Source: Clostridia bacterium
Lineage (GTDB): Bacteria; Bacillota; Clostridia; Oscillospirales; CAG-272
Direction of reading: 5' to 3'
Assembly: GCA_017382615.1 (NCBI GenBank)
Contig: JAFNZX010000001.1
Span: 1-15,486 of the forward strand
DNA: 15,486 bases
Positions 1-6,296 of this stretch are shown here, one piece after another (the stretch's first letter is position 1; each line of letters opens with the position of its first letter). The notes beneath the pieces are model-generated. The model ran no database searches and was not told the DNA's origin. It worked only from the letters and a program-made list of their open reading frames with translations. Both the position numbers and the translations under genes were made by a program.

Positions 1-751
1 CCAGCTGCTGCTCAATGGGCGCGAAAATGACGTATTCAACCTTTACGTCATTTGCATATTTGTTGCAGAAATACGAAAAGGTGGGGTGATGGTCATCATG
101 CGAGTGGGTCAGTACCCAAGCGCGAATGAGCGGGTTGCCTGTGCCTGTATGCAGCTCCTCGATCTGCGCCATGACCTTTTTAGCGCGCTTTTCATACGAG
201 CCATCGTACACGATAAACGAGCCGTCGGGCAGCTGCACGATATAGCACATGCCGTTGACGTTGGAGCTATCACGCATCTGCGTGATCGAGGGCTTGACCG
301 TACCCTGCATGATCTCGGGGCTCTGTGCGGGCGGCAAGACGCCTCCTGCGGTATCGGACAGCACAACGTTCAGCTCTCCGTTATATTTGAACCAATAGAT
401 ATGCGCCATAAATTCACCGTTAACCAAGGTGGCAAACAGGTTGCCCGCCTTTTCACTCTCGGCATAGATCTCACAGCCCTTTTGCAGATAGTAGGAACGC
501 ACGCCCGCAAAATCCTCCGCAGTCTTATCCGCGTAGGTACTCAGCACAGAGTCGTCCTGACACTGATAGGTAATATCCGCGTTGCCAAAGCTTGCGGGGT
601 CAATGGGATCGGGCAGCGTTTCGCCTTCCGTTTCTGCCACGGTATCGCTCCCCGACTCCTGTTCCGGATTTTGCGCGCAGGCAGTCATGGAAATCAGCAT
701 AGCCGACAAAAGCAGCCACACAATCAACGTCGACACAACATTTCTTTTCAT
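1..751 (-). CDS. Secreted metallo-beta-lactamase-fold lipoprotein, C-terminus off window
   Basis: An open frame runs from ATG at 751 off the left edge (250 codons, no stop). Residues 1-25 form a lipoprotein signal peptide: basic MKRN, a hydrophobic core, then a lipobox-like SMTAC with Cys25. A Glu/Asp/Gly-rich linker follows. Around residues 216-221 HSHDDH matches the metal-binding HxHxDH motif of the metallo-beta-lactamase fold, preceded by the typical WVLT strand. The sequence indicates an extracellular, membrane-tethered metallohydrolase; the substrate cannot be told. The C-terminal metal ligands would lie outside the window. The chosen start has GAAGGGA about nine bases upstream. An in-frame ATG at 769 overlaps the previous stop as ATGA and would add six residues, but it lacks a good ribosome binding site. 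It is the third gene of the murC operon. Confidence 0.8.
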   Translation of the reverse strand, partial: MKRNVVSTLIVWLLLSAMLISMTACAQNPEQESGSDTVAETEGETLPDPIDPASFGNADITYQCQDDSVLSTYADKTAEDFAGVRSYYLQKGCEIYAESEKAGNLFATLVNGEFMAHIYWFKYNGELNVVLSDTAGGVLPPAQSPEIMQGTVKPSITQMRDSSNVNGMCYIVQLPDGSFIVYDGSYEKRAKKVMAQIEELHTGTGNPLIRAWVLTHSHDDHHPTFSYFCNKYANDVKVEYVIFAPIEQQL

Positions 752-765
752 GTTTTTACGTCCCT

Positions 766-1536
766 TCATATCTTGATTTCAGCCAGAATGGCAAAATGGT
801 CGGAATAGAAAAGTCCTTCGCCCTTGACGTCGTCGGGCACGATGGCACACGACGTGCACGCTCCCGAGGCAAATATGTAGTCGATCTTGGATTGCTTGTC
901 CGGCTCGCGTCTACCGAAATTATGGAACGTACCGCCTACGTGCGCAGTGATATCCTTTGCACCGCGCGCCTGCATGGCGGCAGTTATAATACCGATCTCA
1001 GGAGCATCGGGATGCGCGTTCATATCTCCCATCAGAATCATGGGCTGCCGATACTCGTCCAGCGCAGCGCAGAGCAGTGCCGCTTCGATCTGCCTTGCCA
1101 CCCTGCCTACGTGATCCAGGTGCGTGTTGCACACGCAGATCTCCCCTTGCGCTGCAAGCGGATGCAGCAAAGCAACGGTTGCCATGCGCGGGCAGGCACT
1201 CTGATCCCCACCCAGTGTGGAACCGGGGACGCGCGGCGTAGCGGTCAACCAAAAATTATCCACACCCGTCAGCACAAAGGCGTCCTTGCGGTAAGCAATC
1301 GCCATAGACTCGCCCGTGCAGTCGCGTTCTCTGCCGCAACCGACAAAGGCATAGGCAGGCAAATGCGCTTCCAGATAGGCGCGCATATGGTGTGTGCACT
1401 CCTGAAAGCCGACGATATCGGGGCTTTGTGCATTTAGCATGTCGATCACGCGACCATGGCGGTTGGTAAAGCTATTGATGCCATCCCCCGCGTTATCCAC
1501 GCGCAGATTATAGGTCATGACCCTGATAGCAGACAT
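766..1536 (-). CDS. Endonuclease/exonuclease/phosphatase-family hydrolase
   Basis: This 256-aa protein has the full set of family signatures: MTYNLR with Asn10, GFQE with Glu46, NTHLDH with His139, GDMNAHP with Asp171 and Asn173, KIDYIF with Asp219, and the terminal SDH with Asp246-His247. These are the Mg2+-binding and catalytic residues of the DNase I-like fold. There is no signal peptide, so it should act in the cytoplasm. The family cleaves phosphodiesters in nucleic acids, inositol phosphates, lipids or nucleotides, and the substrate cannot be assigned here. Length is typical of the compact bacterial members. The ribosome binding site AAGGAG lies eight bases upstream of the start and just beyond the murC stop, 12 bases away, so the two are co-transcribed. 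Confidence 0.88.
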   Translation of the reverse strand: MSAIRVMTYNLRVDNAGDGINSFTNRHGRVIDMLNAQSPDIVGFQECTHHMRAYLEAHLPAYAFVGCGRERDCTGESMAIAYRKDAFVLTGVDNFWLTATPRVPGSTLGGDQSACPRMATVALLHPLAAQGEICVCNTHLDHVGRVARQIEAALLCAALDEYRQPMILMGDMNAHPDAPEIGIITAAMQARGAKDITAHVGGTFHNFGRREPDKQSKIDYIFASGACTSCAIVPDDVKGEGLFYSDHFAILAEIKI

Positions 1537-1548
1537 GATTTTTCTCCT

Positions 1549-2952
1549 TTATTTTTCCAAAGGTAATTTATCAAACAAACGATATACATCCCCTGCACCC
1601 ATGACAACCACGGCGTCACGCGCAGTGACCTCGGTGCAAAGCTTTTGCGCAACCTTATCAAAATCGGGCTGATAGGTTGCCTTTGCCCCCACCTTGGATG
1701 CAAGCTTGGCAGAGCTGATGCCCTTGGAATCCTTTTCTCTTGCGGCGTAAATATCCACAAGGATGACGTGATCCGCATCCGCAAACGCCCCTGCAAACTG
1801 ATCCGCTAACTGCGCCGTGCGGCTATAGGTATGCGGCTGGAACACGCAGAAAATGCGCTCGTAGCCCATTTTGCTCATGCCCTGCAGCGTAGCCGCCACC
1901 TCGGTGGGATGATGCCCGTAATCGTCAAAGACGTCCGCACCGTTGAGCTTGCCCTTAAACTCCATGCGTCTGCCTGCGCCGCGGAAATTGTGCAAGCCGC
2001 CGGCGATATCCTCTGCGCAAAGCCCGCACAAATGTGCGCTTGCAGCAGCTGCCAACGCATTATATACGTTATGCTTGCCCGGAACGCTGAGCGCAATATG
2101 CGCAAAGGGCTCTCCGTCCAGCAGCACGTCAAATACGGGATAGCCATTCTCGTACGCCACGTTTACCGCGCGGAAGGTGGCATACGCATTGTCAACGCCA
2201 AACGTGACCACACCACCCAGATACTGCTCCACCGACGCCATGACCTCGGGATCATCTGCATTGACCACGGCAAAGCCGCTCTCACCGGTCAGATCTGCAT
2301 ACCTGCCAAACGAGCTGCGGATCTGCTCCATACTCTTGAAATAATCCACGTGCTCCATTTCTACGTTCAGCAGCACGGCAATGCTGGGATTGAAATCCAA
2401 AAAGGAATCCATATACTCACACGCTTCAAAAACAAAGTGATGCTTGCCTCCTATACGGTAAGCACCGTTCATGCACGCAGTCGTTGCTCCCGACAGCACC
2501 GTGGGATCAGCCCCCGCGTCCACGAAAATCTGTGCACACATGGAGGTACAGGTGCTTTTGCCGTGCATACCCGCAATGCCCACGCGGTGCGCATACCCCA
2601 TCATGATATATCCAAGATAATCCGCACGCGACACGCAAGGAATTCCCTCTGCCTTGGCATACGCGTATTCGGGATTATCGGGCGAAATGGCAACCGTATA
2701 AATCACCATATCCGCGCCATGCGCTGCAGCTTCGCTGTGCTCATAATGCACCAAAATACCGTCTGCTGCCAAAGAATCCGTTACCGCGGTACGGGTACGG
2801 TCAGTGCCGCTGACCGAAAAGCCGCGGGAATGCGTGATCAGTGCCAGCGAGGACATCATCACGCCGCCGATACCGATAAAATGAATATGCTTGGCGCCGT
2901 CCAGCATTTGCGCAATGGCTGCTGCGCCGTAATGCGTGTTGGGAGTTGACAT
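1549..2952 (-). CDS. murC: UDP-N-acetylmuramate--L-alanine ligase MurC
   Basis: MurC adds L-Ala to UDP-N-acetylmuramic acid with ATP, the first peptide step of cytoplasmic peptidoglycan precursor synthesis. The 467-aa protein shows the N-terminal Rossmann motif IGIGGVMMSSLA (about 26-37), the Mur-ligase ATP loop GMHGKST (128-134), FEACEY (175-180) for metal and substrate binding, NVEMEHVD (196-203), the MurC hallmark DDYGHHPTE (343-351) and FQPHTYSRT (371-379). The ATP loop has Met and Ser where GTHGKTT is usual. I chose the start at 2952 because AAGGAAGG lies six to seven bases upstream; an in-frame ATG at 2997 has no such site. It is the first gene of the minus-strand operon and is divergent from spoVG. 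I found no convincing promoter for it in the 2953-3090 gap. Confidence 0.96.
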   Translation of the reverse strand: MSTPNTHYGAAAIAQMLDGAKHIHFIGIGGVMMSSLALITHSRGFSVSGTDRTRTAVTDSLAADGILVHYEHSEAAAHGADMVIYTVAISPDNPEYAYAKAEGIPCVSRADYLGYIMMGYAHRVGIAGMHGKSTCTSMCAQIFVDAGADPTVLSGATTACMNGAYRIGGKHHFVFEACEYMDSFLDFNPSIAVLLNVEMEHVDYFKSMEQIRSSFGRYADLTGESGFAVVNADDPEVMASVEQYLGGVVTFGVDNAYATFRAVNVAYENGYPVFDVLLDGEPFAHIALSVPGKHNVYNALAAAASAHLCGLCAEDIAGGLHNFRGAGRRMEFKGKLNGADVFDDYGHHPTEVAATLQGMSKMGYERIFCVFQPHTYSRTAQLADQFAGAFADADHVILVDIYAAREKDSKGISSAKLASKVGAKATYQPDFDKVAQKLCTEVTARDAVVVMGAGDVYRLFDKLPLEK

Positions 2953-3040
2953 AGTTTTTCCTTCCTTGCGTTCACACGATATACATCTCTGAAACACAGA
3001 TTATTTACAATAATGACCGAAATTCACACAAAATACCAAA

Positions 3041-3061
3041 TGTGATTGAATAAGCATCACA
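3041..3061. repeat. Inverted repeat TGTGAT-N9-ATCACA, possible operator
   Basis: TGTGAT (3041-3046) and ATCACA (3056-3061) are perfect inverted copies separated by nine bases, just upstream of the spoVG -10 and overlapping its only candidate -35. The position suits a regulator binding site, but no regulator is identified and a chance occurrence is possible in such AT-rich DNA. Confidence 0.35.
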
Positions 3062-3078
3062 ATAGGGCTTTATAATTA
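3046..3078 (+). promoter_or_regulatory. Candidate spoVG promoter
   Basis: A perfect TATAAT lies at 3071-3076. The best -35 match, TTGAAT at 3046-3051, is 19 bases upstream, longer than ideal. The segment 3057-3078 (TCACAATAGGG, three bases, TATAATTA) recurs on the minus strand in front of the PrsA-like gene at 8391-8412 with 20 of 22 bases identical, which suggests a shared promoter type or regulator. Confidence 0.5.
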
Positions 3079-3111
3079 CTTTATATCTTTATGAAGACGG
3101 AGGACCGGATT

Positions 3112-3405
3112 ATGCAGATCACAGATATCAAGATCAGAAAACTTTTCGATGACGGCCCCATGAAAGCCATTGTTTCTATCACCTTCGACTATCAGCTGGC
3201 TGTACATGACATCAAGGTCATCTATGCACGCGACAAATACTTCGTGGTAATGCCTAGCCGCAAGAATCCCGACGAAACCTACAGAGACATTGCCCACCCC
3301 ATCAACGCACAATTCCGCGCTACACTGGAGCAGGCAGTGATCGAGGCTTACCACAAGGAAGTGGAGCTTGCAGCACAGGCTGTGGATCAACCCGCTACGG
3401 TTTGA
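3112..3405 (+). CDS. spoVG: SpoVG family RNA/DNA-binding regulator
   Basis: This 97-aa protein is a clear SpoVG. MQITDIKIRK, GPMKAIVSITFD, VHDIKVI, FVVMPSRKNPD and FRDIAHPIN-type motifs (here YRDIAHPIN) lie in order across residues 1-70, followed by a helical tail ending in AVIEAYHKE. SpoVG is a small nucleic-acid-binding regulator, first known from Bacillus sporulation and septation and also present in non-sporulating Firmicutes. I start at 3112 because GGAGG lies about eight bases upstream and the protein then begins exactly where the family does. An in-frame ATG at 3091 would add seven residues with no ribosome binding site. The gene stands alone between a divergent murC operon and its own terminator. 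Confidence 0.95.
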   Translation: MQITDIKIRKLFDDGPMKAIVSITFDYQLAVHDIKVIYARDKYFVVMPSRKNPDETYRDIAHPINAQFRATLEQAVIEAYHKEVELAAQAVDQPATV

Positions 3406-3418
3406 TCACAATACCCCA

Positions 3419-3451
3419 AAAGAACTCCCCGAAACGAGGGGTTCTTTTTTT
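3419..3451 (+). terminator. Intrinsic terminator after spoVG, possibly bidirectional
   Basis: AGAACTCC (3421-3428) pairs with GGGGTTCT (3438-3445) including one G-U pair, closing a nine-base loop, and a run of seven T (3445-3451) follows. It lies 16 bases after the spoVG stop. The stop codon of the convergent phosphodiesterase gene sits inside the T run. On the minus strand the hairpin is followed by TTTT only, so it may also weakly end that operon. Confidence 0.85.
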
Positions 3452-3962
3452 ATGCCCTTAAGCTGCCAAATCCAAATAAAATCCCCTGATTACTCACGTG
3501 CAGCGTGCCAAAGCTGCCATCCTGCAGCGCCCCCGGATTGCACACAAGCAGGGGCTTTTTTAATTCCTGTCCGCCAAATCGCTCGCCCGCGTCCAGCCAC
3601 TGCTGACGCGCTGCGTGCGTATGCCCGTAAAGCAGCACGTCCGCCTCTGCCTGCGCAGCAAAGGCAACGGCACGCTCCATGCCGCCCTTGACACCGTGGG
3701 TGTGCCCGTGCATCATCAGGATGCGGTACGCCCCCACCTCAAGCAGAGCATGCTCGGGCGCACTCTGCCCTTCAAATTGCGTATAAAAATCACAGTTGCC
3801 GCGCACACACCGCACGCAAATGTCCTGATATTCCAGCACGCGCAAATCACGCATGCCGTCCCCCAGGAACAACACAGCATCGGGAGCGCGCAGCTGCACC
3901 TCCATAGCGCGATCTATCATCTCCGTCCTGCCGTGCGAATCGGACAGCACAAGGTAATCCAT
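3450..3962 (-). CDS. YfcE/MJ0936-type metallophosphodiesterase
   Basis: This 170-aa calcineurin-like phosphoesterase has the two-metal site in order: DSH (Asp8, His10), FLGDG (Asp35), RGNCD (Asn56), MMHGHTHG (His85, His87), YGHTH (His114, His116) and CNPGA (141-145). Length and motif order fit the small YfcE subfamily, whose members hydrolyse model phosphodiesters and whose physiological substrates are mostly unknown. There is no signal peptide, so it is cytoplasmic. The start follows the lipid kinase stop by a single base (TGA-G-ATG) with only a weak upstream Shine-Dalgarno, so it is probably translationally coupled to that gene. An alternative would be a phosphatase role tied to the kinase product, but nothing in the sequence shows this. 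Confidence 0.9.
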   Translation of the reverse strand: MDYLVLSDSHGRTEMIDRAMEVQLRAPDAVLFLGDGMRDLRVLEYQDICVRCVRGNCDFYTQFEGQSAPEHALLEVGAYRILMMHGHTHGVKGGMERAVAFAAQAEADVLLYGHTHAARQQWLDAGERFGGQELKKPLLVCNPGALQDGSFGTLHVSNQGILFGFGSLRA

Positions 3963-3963
3963 C

Positions 3964-4923
3964 TCAGCACATACCTACAGGCATAGGCTCTGCCGCAGGC
4001 GCATACGAAGCCCCCTTGGGCACGATCAGGCACAGCGCATCCGTGACCGCTTCAATCTCCAGATCCTTTGCCTCCGTCACCTCTCCGTCCACGCACACGC
4101 TCTGCATGCCGTTAAAGGCATAGCTTACCCGGTGACACTTGACGTAATCGATCACACGTCTTGCCTTGGGATTGCTGACAAAGCTGCCGCTCTTATACGC
4201 ACCGACCAAGGACAAAAAGCGCACGCGCGACACGTTTTTGATCATGAGCACGTCCAGCACACCGTCCGAGAGCAACGCTAAGGGCGAGGAATAAAATCCT
4301 CCACCACACCACGAGCCGTTGGCAACCGAGGTCAGCAGCATATTGCGACGCTCGGGCGCACCACCGTCTACCGACACCTGCGCCTTGACGCCGGGCTTGA
4401 GAATCAGAGTCAGCACCAACCCTGCTATGTAGCCGAAATCCGCGCTGAGCAGCTTCTTTTTCTTAAGCTTGGCGGTCAGCTTGACCACCTCGCAATCAAA
4501 GCCGATATTGATCATATTGACGCAAAGCTGACCGTTATAGCGCAGCAGATCAAACTTCTGCGTCTCGCCGTCCAGCTGTGCTCCGATGTCCAAAAACTGC
4601 TCTTTTGCCGCAAAATTGCGCACGAAATCATTACCCGTTCCCACAGGCACAACGCCAACGGAAGCATTCGCATAGCCGTAAGCCCCGTTGACCACCTCGG
4701 AGAGCGTGCCGTCACCGCCGCAGGCATAAAAGCGCAGGGACGCATCGGGATACTGCTTGCAAAGCGCACGAACGTACTCAGTCGCCTCACCGCGCGCGCC
4801 CGTTTTGAAAATTTCGTAATCCGCACCGCGCTGCGCGCAGGCTTGTGCAATACTCTCGGCAAGACCTACCTGCAAAGCACCCTTTCCGGCAACGGGGTTC
4901 AGTATAAAAATATGCTTGATCAT
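3964..4923 (-). CDS. Diacylglycerol kinase-family lipid kinase (YegS/DgkB type)
   Basis: The 319-aa protein begins with the family start IFILNPVAGKG (5-15), then the catalytic-domain nucleotide site CGGDGTLSEVVNG (68-80) and VPVGTGNDFVRNF (92-104). Further along come MINIGFDCEV (137-146), SDGVLDVLMI (219-228) and VDGE (278-281), all usual in bacterial DgkB/YegS/BmrU proteins. These enzymes phosphorylate diacylglycerol or related lipids with ATP at the cytoplasmic face of the membrane and recycle lipid headgroup turnover products. Substrate choice among diacylglycerol, phosphatidylglycerol or undecaprenol-like lipids cannot be decided. There is no transmembrane segment. The Shine-Dalgarno is weak (AAGAG to GAAGA region), but the start coincides with the family start. 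It is first in a two-gene operon with the phosphodiesterase. Confidence 0.92.
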   Translation of the reverse strand: MIKHIFILNPVAGKGALQVGLAESIAQACAQRGADYEIFKTGARGEATEYVRALCKQYPDASLRFYACGGDGTLSEVVNGAYGYANASVGVVPVGTGNDFVRNFAAKEQFLDIGAQLDGETQKFDLLRYNGQLCVNMINIGFDCEVVKLTAKLKKKKLLSADFGYIAGLVLTLILKPGVKAQVSVDGGAPERRNMLLTSVANGSWCGGGFYSSPLALLSDGVLDVLMIKNVSRVRFLSLVGAYKSGSFVSNPKARRVIDYVKCHRVSYAFNGMQSVCVDGEVTEAKDLEIEAVTDALCLIVPKGASYAPAAEPMPVGMC

Positions 4924-4974
4924 TTTTTCTTCACTCTTTCATCTGAATTGAGATTCTAAAGTTCACCAATTCTT

Positions 4975-5004
4975 ATTATACCATATCAACATACGTTTTG
5001 TCTA
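4975..5004 (-). promoter_or_regulatory. Sigma-A promoter for lipid kinase operon
   Basis: On the minus strand TAGACA (4999-5004) and TATAAT (4975-4980) are 18 bases apart, and TGG directly before TATAAT makes an extended -10. The -10 is about 50 bases upstream of the start at 4923. Confidence 0.65.
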
Positions 5005-5010
5005 CGGGTT

Positions 5011-5041
5011 TTCACAGATTTTTTATACGGTTCATACCATA
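5011..5041 (+). promoter_or_regulatory. Weak candidate promoter for the three-gene small-protein operon
   Basis: TTCACA (5011-5016) and TACCAT (5035-5040) are 18 bases apart, a poor sigma-A match. The overlapping CATACCATA (5033-5041) fits the CATANNNTA -10 pattern of mother-cell sporulation sigma factors (SigE/SigK), but no convincing matching -35 was found. Either reading is tentative. Confidence 0.25.
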
Positions 5042-5075
5042 TCTATGAATGCAAAGACGCGAAAGGAGTACGATT

Positions 5076-5306
5076 ATGACACTTGACAAACAAGCAGTGG
5101 AAAAGCTGTTGGCACTCAACGACAAGCAGCTTGCGATGGTGATCAAAAAGCTGACAGCCGAGGCAGGCATTGATCCTTCCCTGTTTCAAATGACGCCGGG
5201 CAACATACAAGCATTGCGCACCGCTCTCTCCATGGCAACGGATGAGGATCTTGCACGCGCAAGTGAGCAGTTGGCGAAGCTGAGAAAAAACAAGGAGGAG
5301 GGATAA
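5076..5306 (+). CDS. Small helical protein of unknown function (76 aa)
   Basis: I do not recognise the family. The 76-aa product is rich in Leu, Ala, Lys and Glu and should be almost all helix: helix 5-30, a GIDPSLFQMTPG turn (31-42), helix 43-70, and a charged Lys/Glu tail. There are no Cys residues, signal peptide or membrane segment. The start at 5076 has AAAGGAG seven bases upstream; an in-frame ATG at 5049 has none. It is the first gene of a three-gene operon, with only five bases between its stop and the next start. The next gene's ribosome binding site lies inside its last codons. Confidence 0.82.
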   Translation: MTLDKQAVEKLLALNDKQLAMVIKKLTAEAGIDPSLFQMTPGNIQALRTALSMATDEDLARASEQLAKLRKNKEEG

Positions 5307-5311
5307 CCCCA

Positions 5312-5632
5312 ATGGCTGACTTGACGGATACGCTCGATCGCCTTTTGAGCGATCCCGAAATACAGGCAGCCGCCGAAGAACCCCAACCGCCGGGCGATGC
5401 CCTGCCCGTGGGCGGTTCAGCCTTCGGCGCACTGCCACCCGAGCTGCTTGGCAAGCTCCCCATGCTGATGGGGGCACTGGGTCCCATGCTTGGCAAAGCC
5501 GATGGCAAAAAGGACGAAAAGACCGCGTTGCTGCTTGCACTCAAGCCCTATATGAGCCCCGAGCGCTGCGATGCCATTGATAAGCTGATCATGCTCGGCC
5601 GCATCGGCGAGGTGATGAAGCAGCTACGTTGA
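5312..5632 (+). CDS. Small protein of unknown function (106 aa)
   Basis: This 106-aa protein was not assigned. Residues 1-20 are helical (MADLTDTLDRLLSDPEIQAA), then comes a Pro/Gly-rich linker (24-44), a Leu/Met/Gly-rich stretch (44-62, PELLGKLPMLMGALGPML) and a charged GKADGKKDEK segment. The C-terminal helix pair is LLLALKPYMSPERCDAIDKL with a basic end. The LALKP..SPER..AIDK pattern looks like a conserved core and is what I would search with. There is no signal peptide. A GGAGGGA ribosome binding site lies eight bases before the start, inside the end of the previous gene, and the next gene follows after 12 bases. Tight spacing suggests the three products work together. Confidence 0.8.
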   Translation: MADLTDTLDRLLSDPEIQAAAEEPQPPGDALPVGGSAFGALPPELLGKLPMLMGALGPMLGKADGKKDEKTALLLALKPYMSPERCDAIDKLIMLGRIGEVMKQLR

Positions 5633-5644
5633 AGGAGGGAAAGC

Positions 5645-5974
5645 ATGTACGTAAAGCAACAACGCAGGCAGGTACAGGGCATGTACGTGCCTGACAATTA
5701 TCACGGCACCGCTTTTACCGAGGAGCAAGAGGTAAGCGAACAGTCTGAAGAATCGTTACAAGCAGAAGTGGGCGTGCCAAAGACCCAAGCCGCGCCCGCA
5801 ATCCAAAAGCAGGAGAGCGGTCTGCTCTCCTCGCTGTTTTCAGGCTTTGGCGGCTTGCGCTCGGATGACGTTCTGTTGCTTGCCCTGATTGTGCTGCTCT
5901 CACGCAGCGACGAGAAAGGCAAGGGAGCAGGCGAAATATTACCCCTTTTGGCAATATTGCTTTTTTTAGGGTAA
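5645..5974 (+). CDS. Small protein with hydrophobic C-terminus, function unknown
   Basis: The 109-aa product has a basic, aromatic N-terminus (MYVKQQRRQVQGMYVP), an acidic Glu/Gln/Ser-rich low-complexity middle (about 24-57), and a Gly/Phe/Ser patch (59-71). The hydrophobic C-terminus holds DDVLLLALIVLLSRS (74-88) and ILPLLAILLFLG (98-109), split by a charged DEKGKG loop. The tail could be a short membrane hairpin or an amphipathic self-assembling segment; both parts are short for standard transmembrane helices. There is no N-terminal signal. AAGGAGGG precedes the start by five bases. It is last in the operon and no intrinsic terminator follows directly; the perfect hairpin at 5993-6024 lacks a T tract. 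Similar tails occur in small spore-associated proteins, but that link is only a guess. Confidence 0.8.
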   Translation: MYVKQQRRQVQGMYVPDNYHGTAFTEEQEVSEQSEESLQAEVGVPKTQAAPAIQKQESGLLSSLFSGFGGLRSDDVLLLALIVLLSRSDEKGKGAGEILPLLAILLFLG

Positions 5975-5992
5975 ACATTAAGGGCAGCACGA

Positions 5993-6024
5993 TGGGGAGA
6001 TACTCCAAGCGGAGTATCTCCCCA
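5993..6024. repeat. Perfect 14-bp inverted repeat with four-base loop
   Basis: TGGGGAGATACTCC (5993-6006) and GGAGTATCTCCCCA (6011-6024) are exact inverted copies around AAGC. The hairpin would be very stable in RNA or single-stranded DNA. No T run follows on either strand, so it is not a standard terminator. It abuts the AGTGATATT element by one base and could be part of it, or could protect the 3' end of the small-protein mRNA. Confidence 0.8.
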
Positions 6025-6025
6025 G

Positions 6026-6200
6026 TTCTATTCGCCTTCGGCGAGTGATATTGCCTTGCAGTGTTATTCGGCTTACGCCGAGTGATATTCGCTGCGCGAG
6101 TTTGAACGGCGAATAGAATATCACTGAAAGGCGCAGCCGAACAATATCACTGCACGAAGGGCAATATCACTCCGACGCAGTCGGAATATCACTAATAGAA
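6026..6200. repeat. Composite palindromic element built of AGTGATATT words
   Basis: The word AGTGATATT occurs at 6044-6052 and 6081-6089, with a one-base variant at 6060-6068. Its inverse AATATCACT occurs at 6117-6125, 6143-6151, 6163-6171 and 6185-6193. Between the words lie small local palindromes such as CGCCTTCGGCG, CGGCTTACGCCG, CGCTGCGCG and CCGACGCAGTCGG. TTCTATTCGCC (6026-6036) is the exact inverse of GGCGAATAGAA (6108-6118), and TTCTATT/AATAGAA also mark the outer ends. The two halves align as one long imperfect inverted repeat. There is no coding capacity. It resembles REP/MITE-like non-coding elements; I recall similar GATATT-type arrays from uncultured gut Clostridia, but cannot verify this here. 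Confidence 0.8.
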
Positions 6201-6203
6201 TGC

Positions 6204-6241
6204 AAAAAGAGAGCTTGACGAATCGTGTTTTCGCCAAGCTC
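6204..6241 (-). terminator. Intrinsic terminator of the foldase operon
   Basis: Read on the minus strand, GAGCTTGGCGAA (6230-6241) pairs with TTCGTCAAGCTC (6211-6222) with one mismatch around a seven-base loop, followed by TCTTTTT. It lies about 55 bases beyond the stop at 6297 and suits the minus-strand operon. Confidence 0.75.
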
Positions 6242-6296
6242 ATTTCTTATTTCCTTCTTTTTTCCGCTATTTACGCAGCCCGATCGGACAGCCCTT

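Noticed and set aside
86..808. Long plus-strand open frame over the lipoprotein gene
   Set aside because: The opposite strand carries a signal peptide, lipobox and metal-binding motif with a good ribosome binding site; the plus frame has no recognisable protein features.
3045..3053. ATTGAATAA as a SigH -10 for spoVG
   Set aside because: It fits the SigH -10 pattern, but no AGGA-type -35 lies 11-12 bases upstream, and a perfect TATAAT is nearby.
2953..3090. murC promoter (TTGGTA to CATTAT, 18 bases, on the minus strand)
   Set aside because: Both hexamers match consensus at only four positions and alternatives are equally good, so no promoter is called.
5993..6024. Perfect hairpin as intrinsic terminator
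   Set aside because: No T run follows on either strand.
6026..6200. CRISPR array
   Set aside because: The repeated word is only nine bases, occurs in both orientations, and the intervals are short palindromes of uneven length, not unique spacers.
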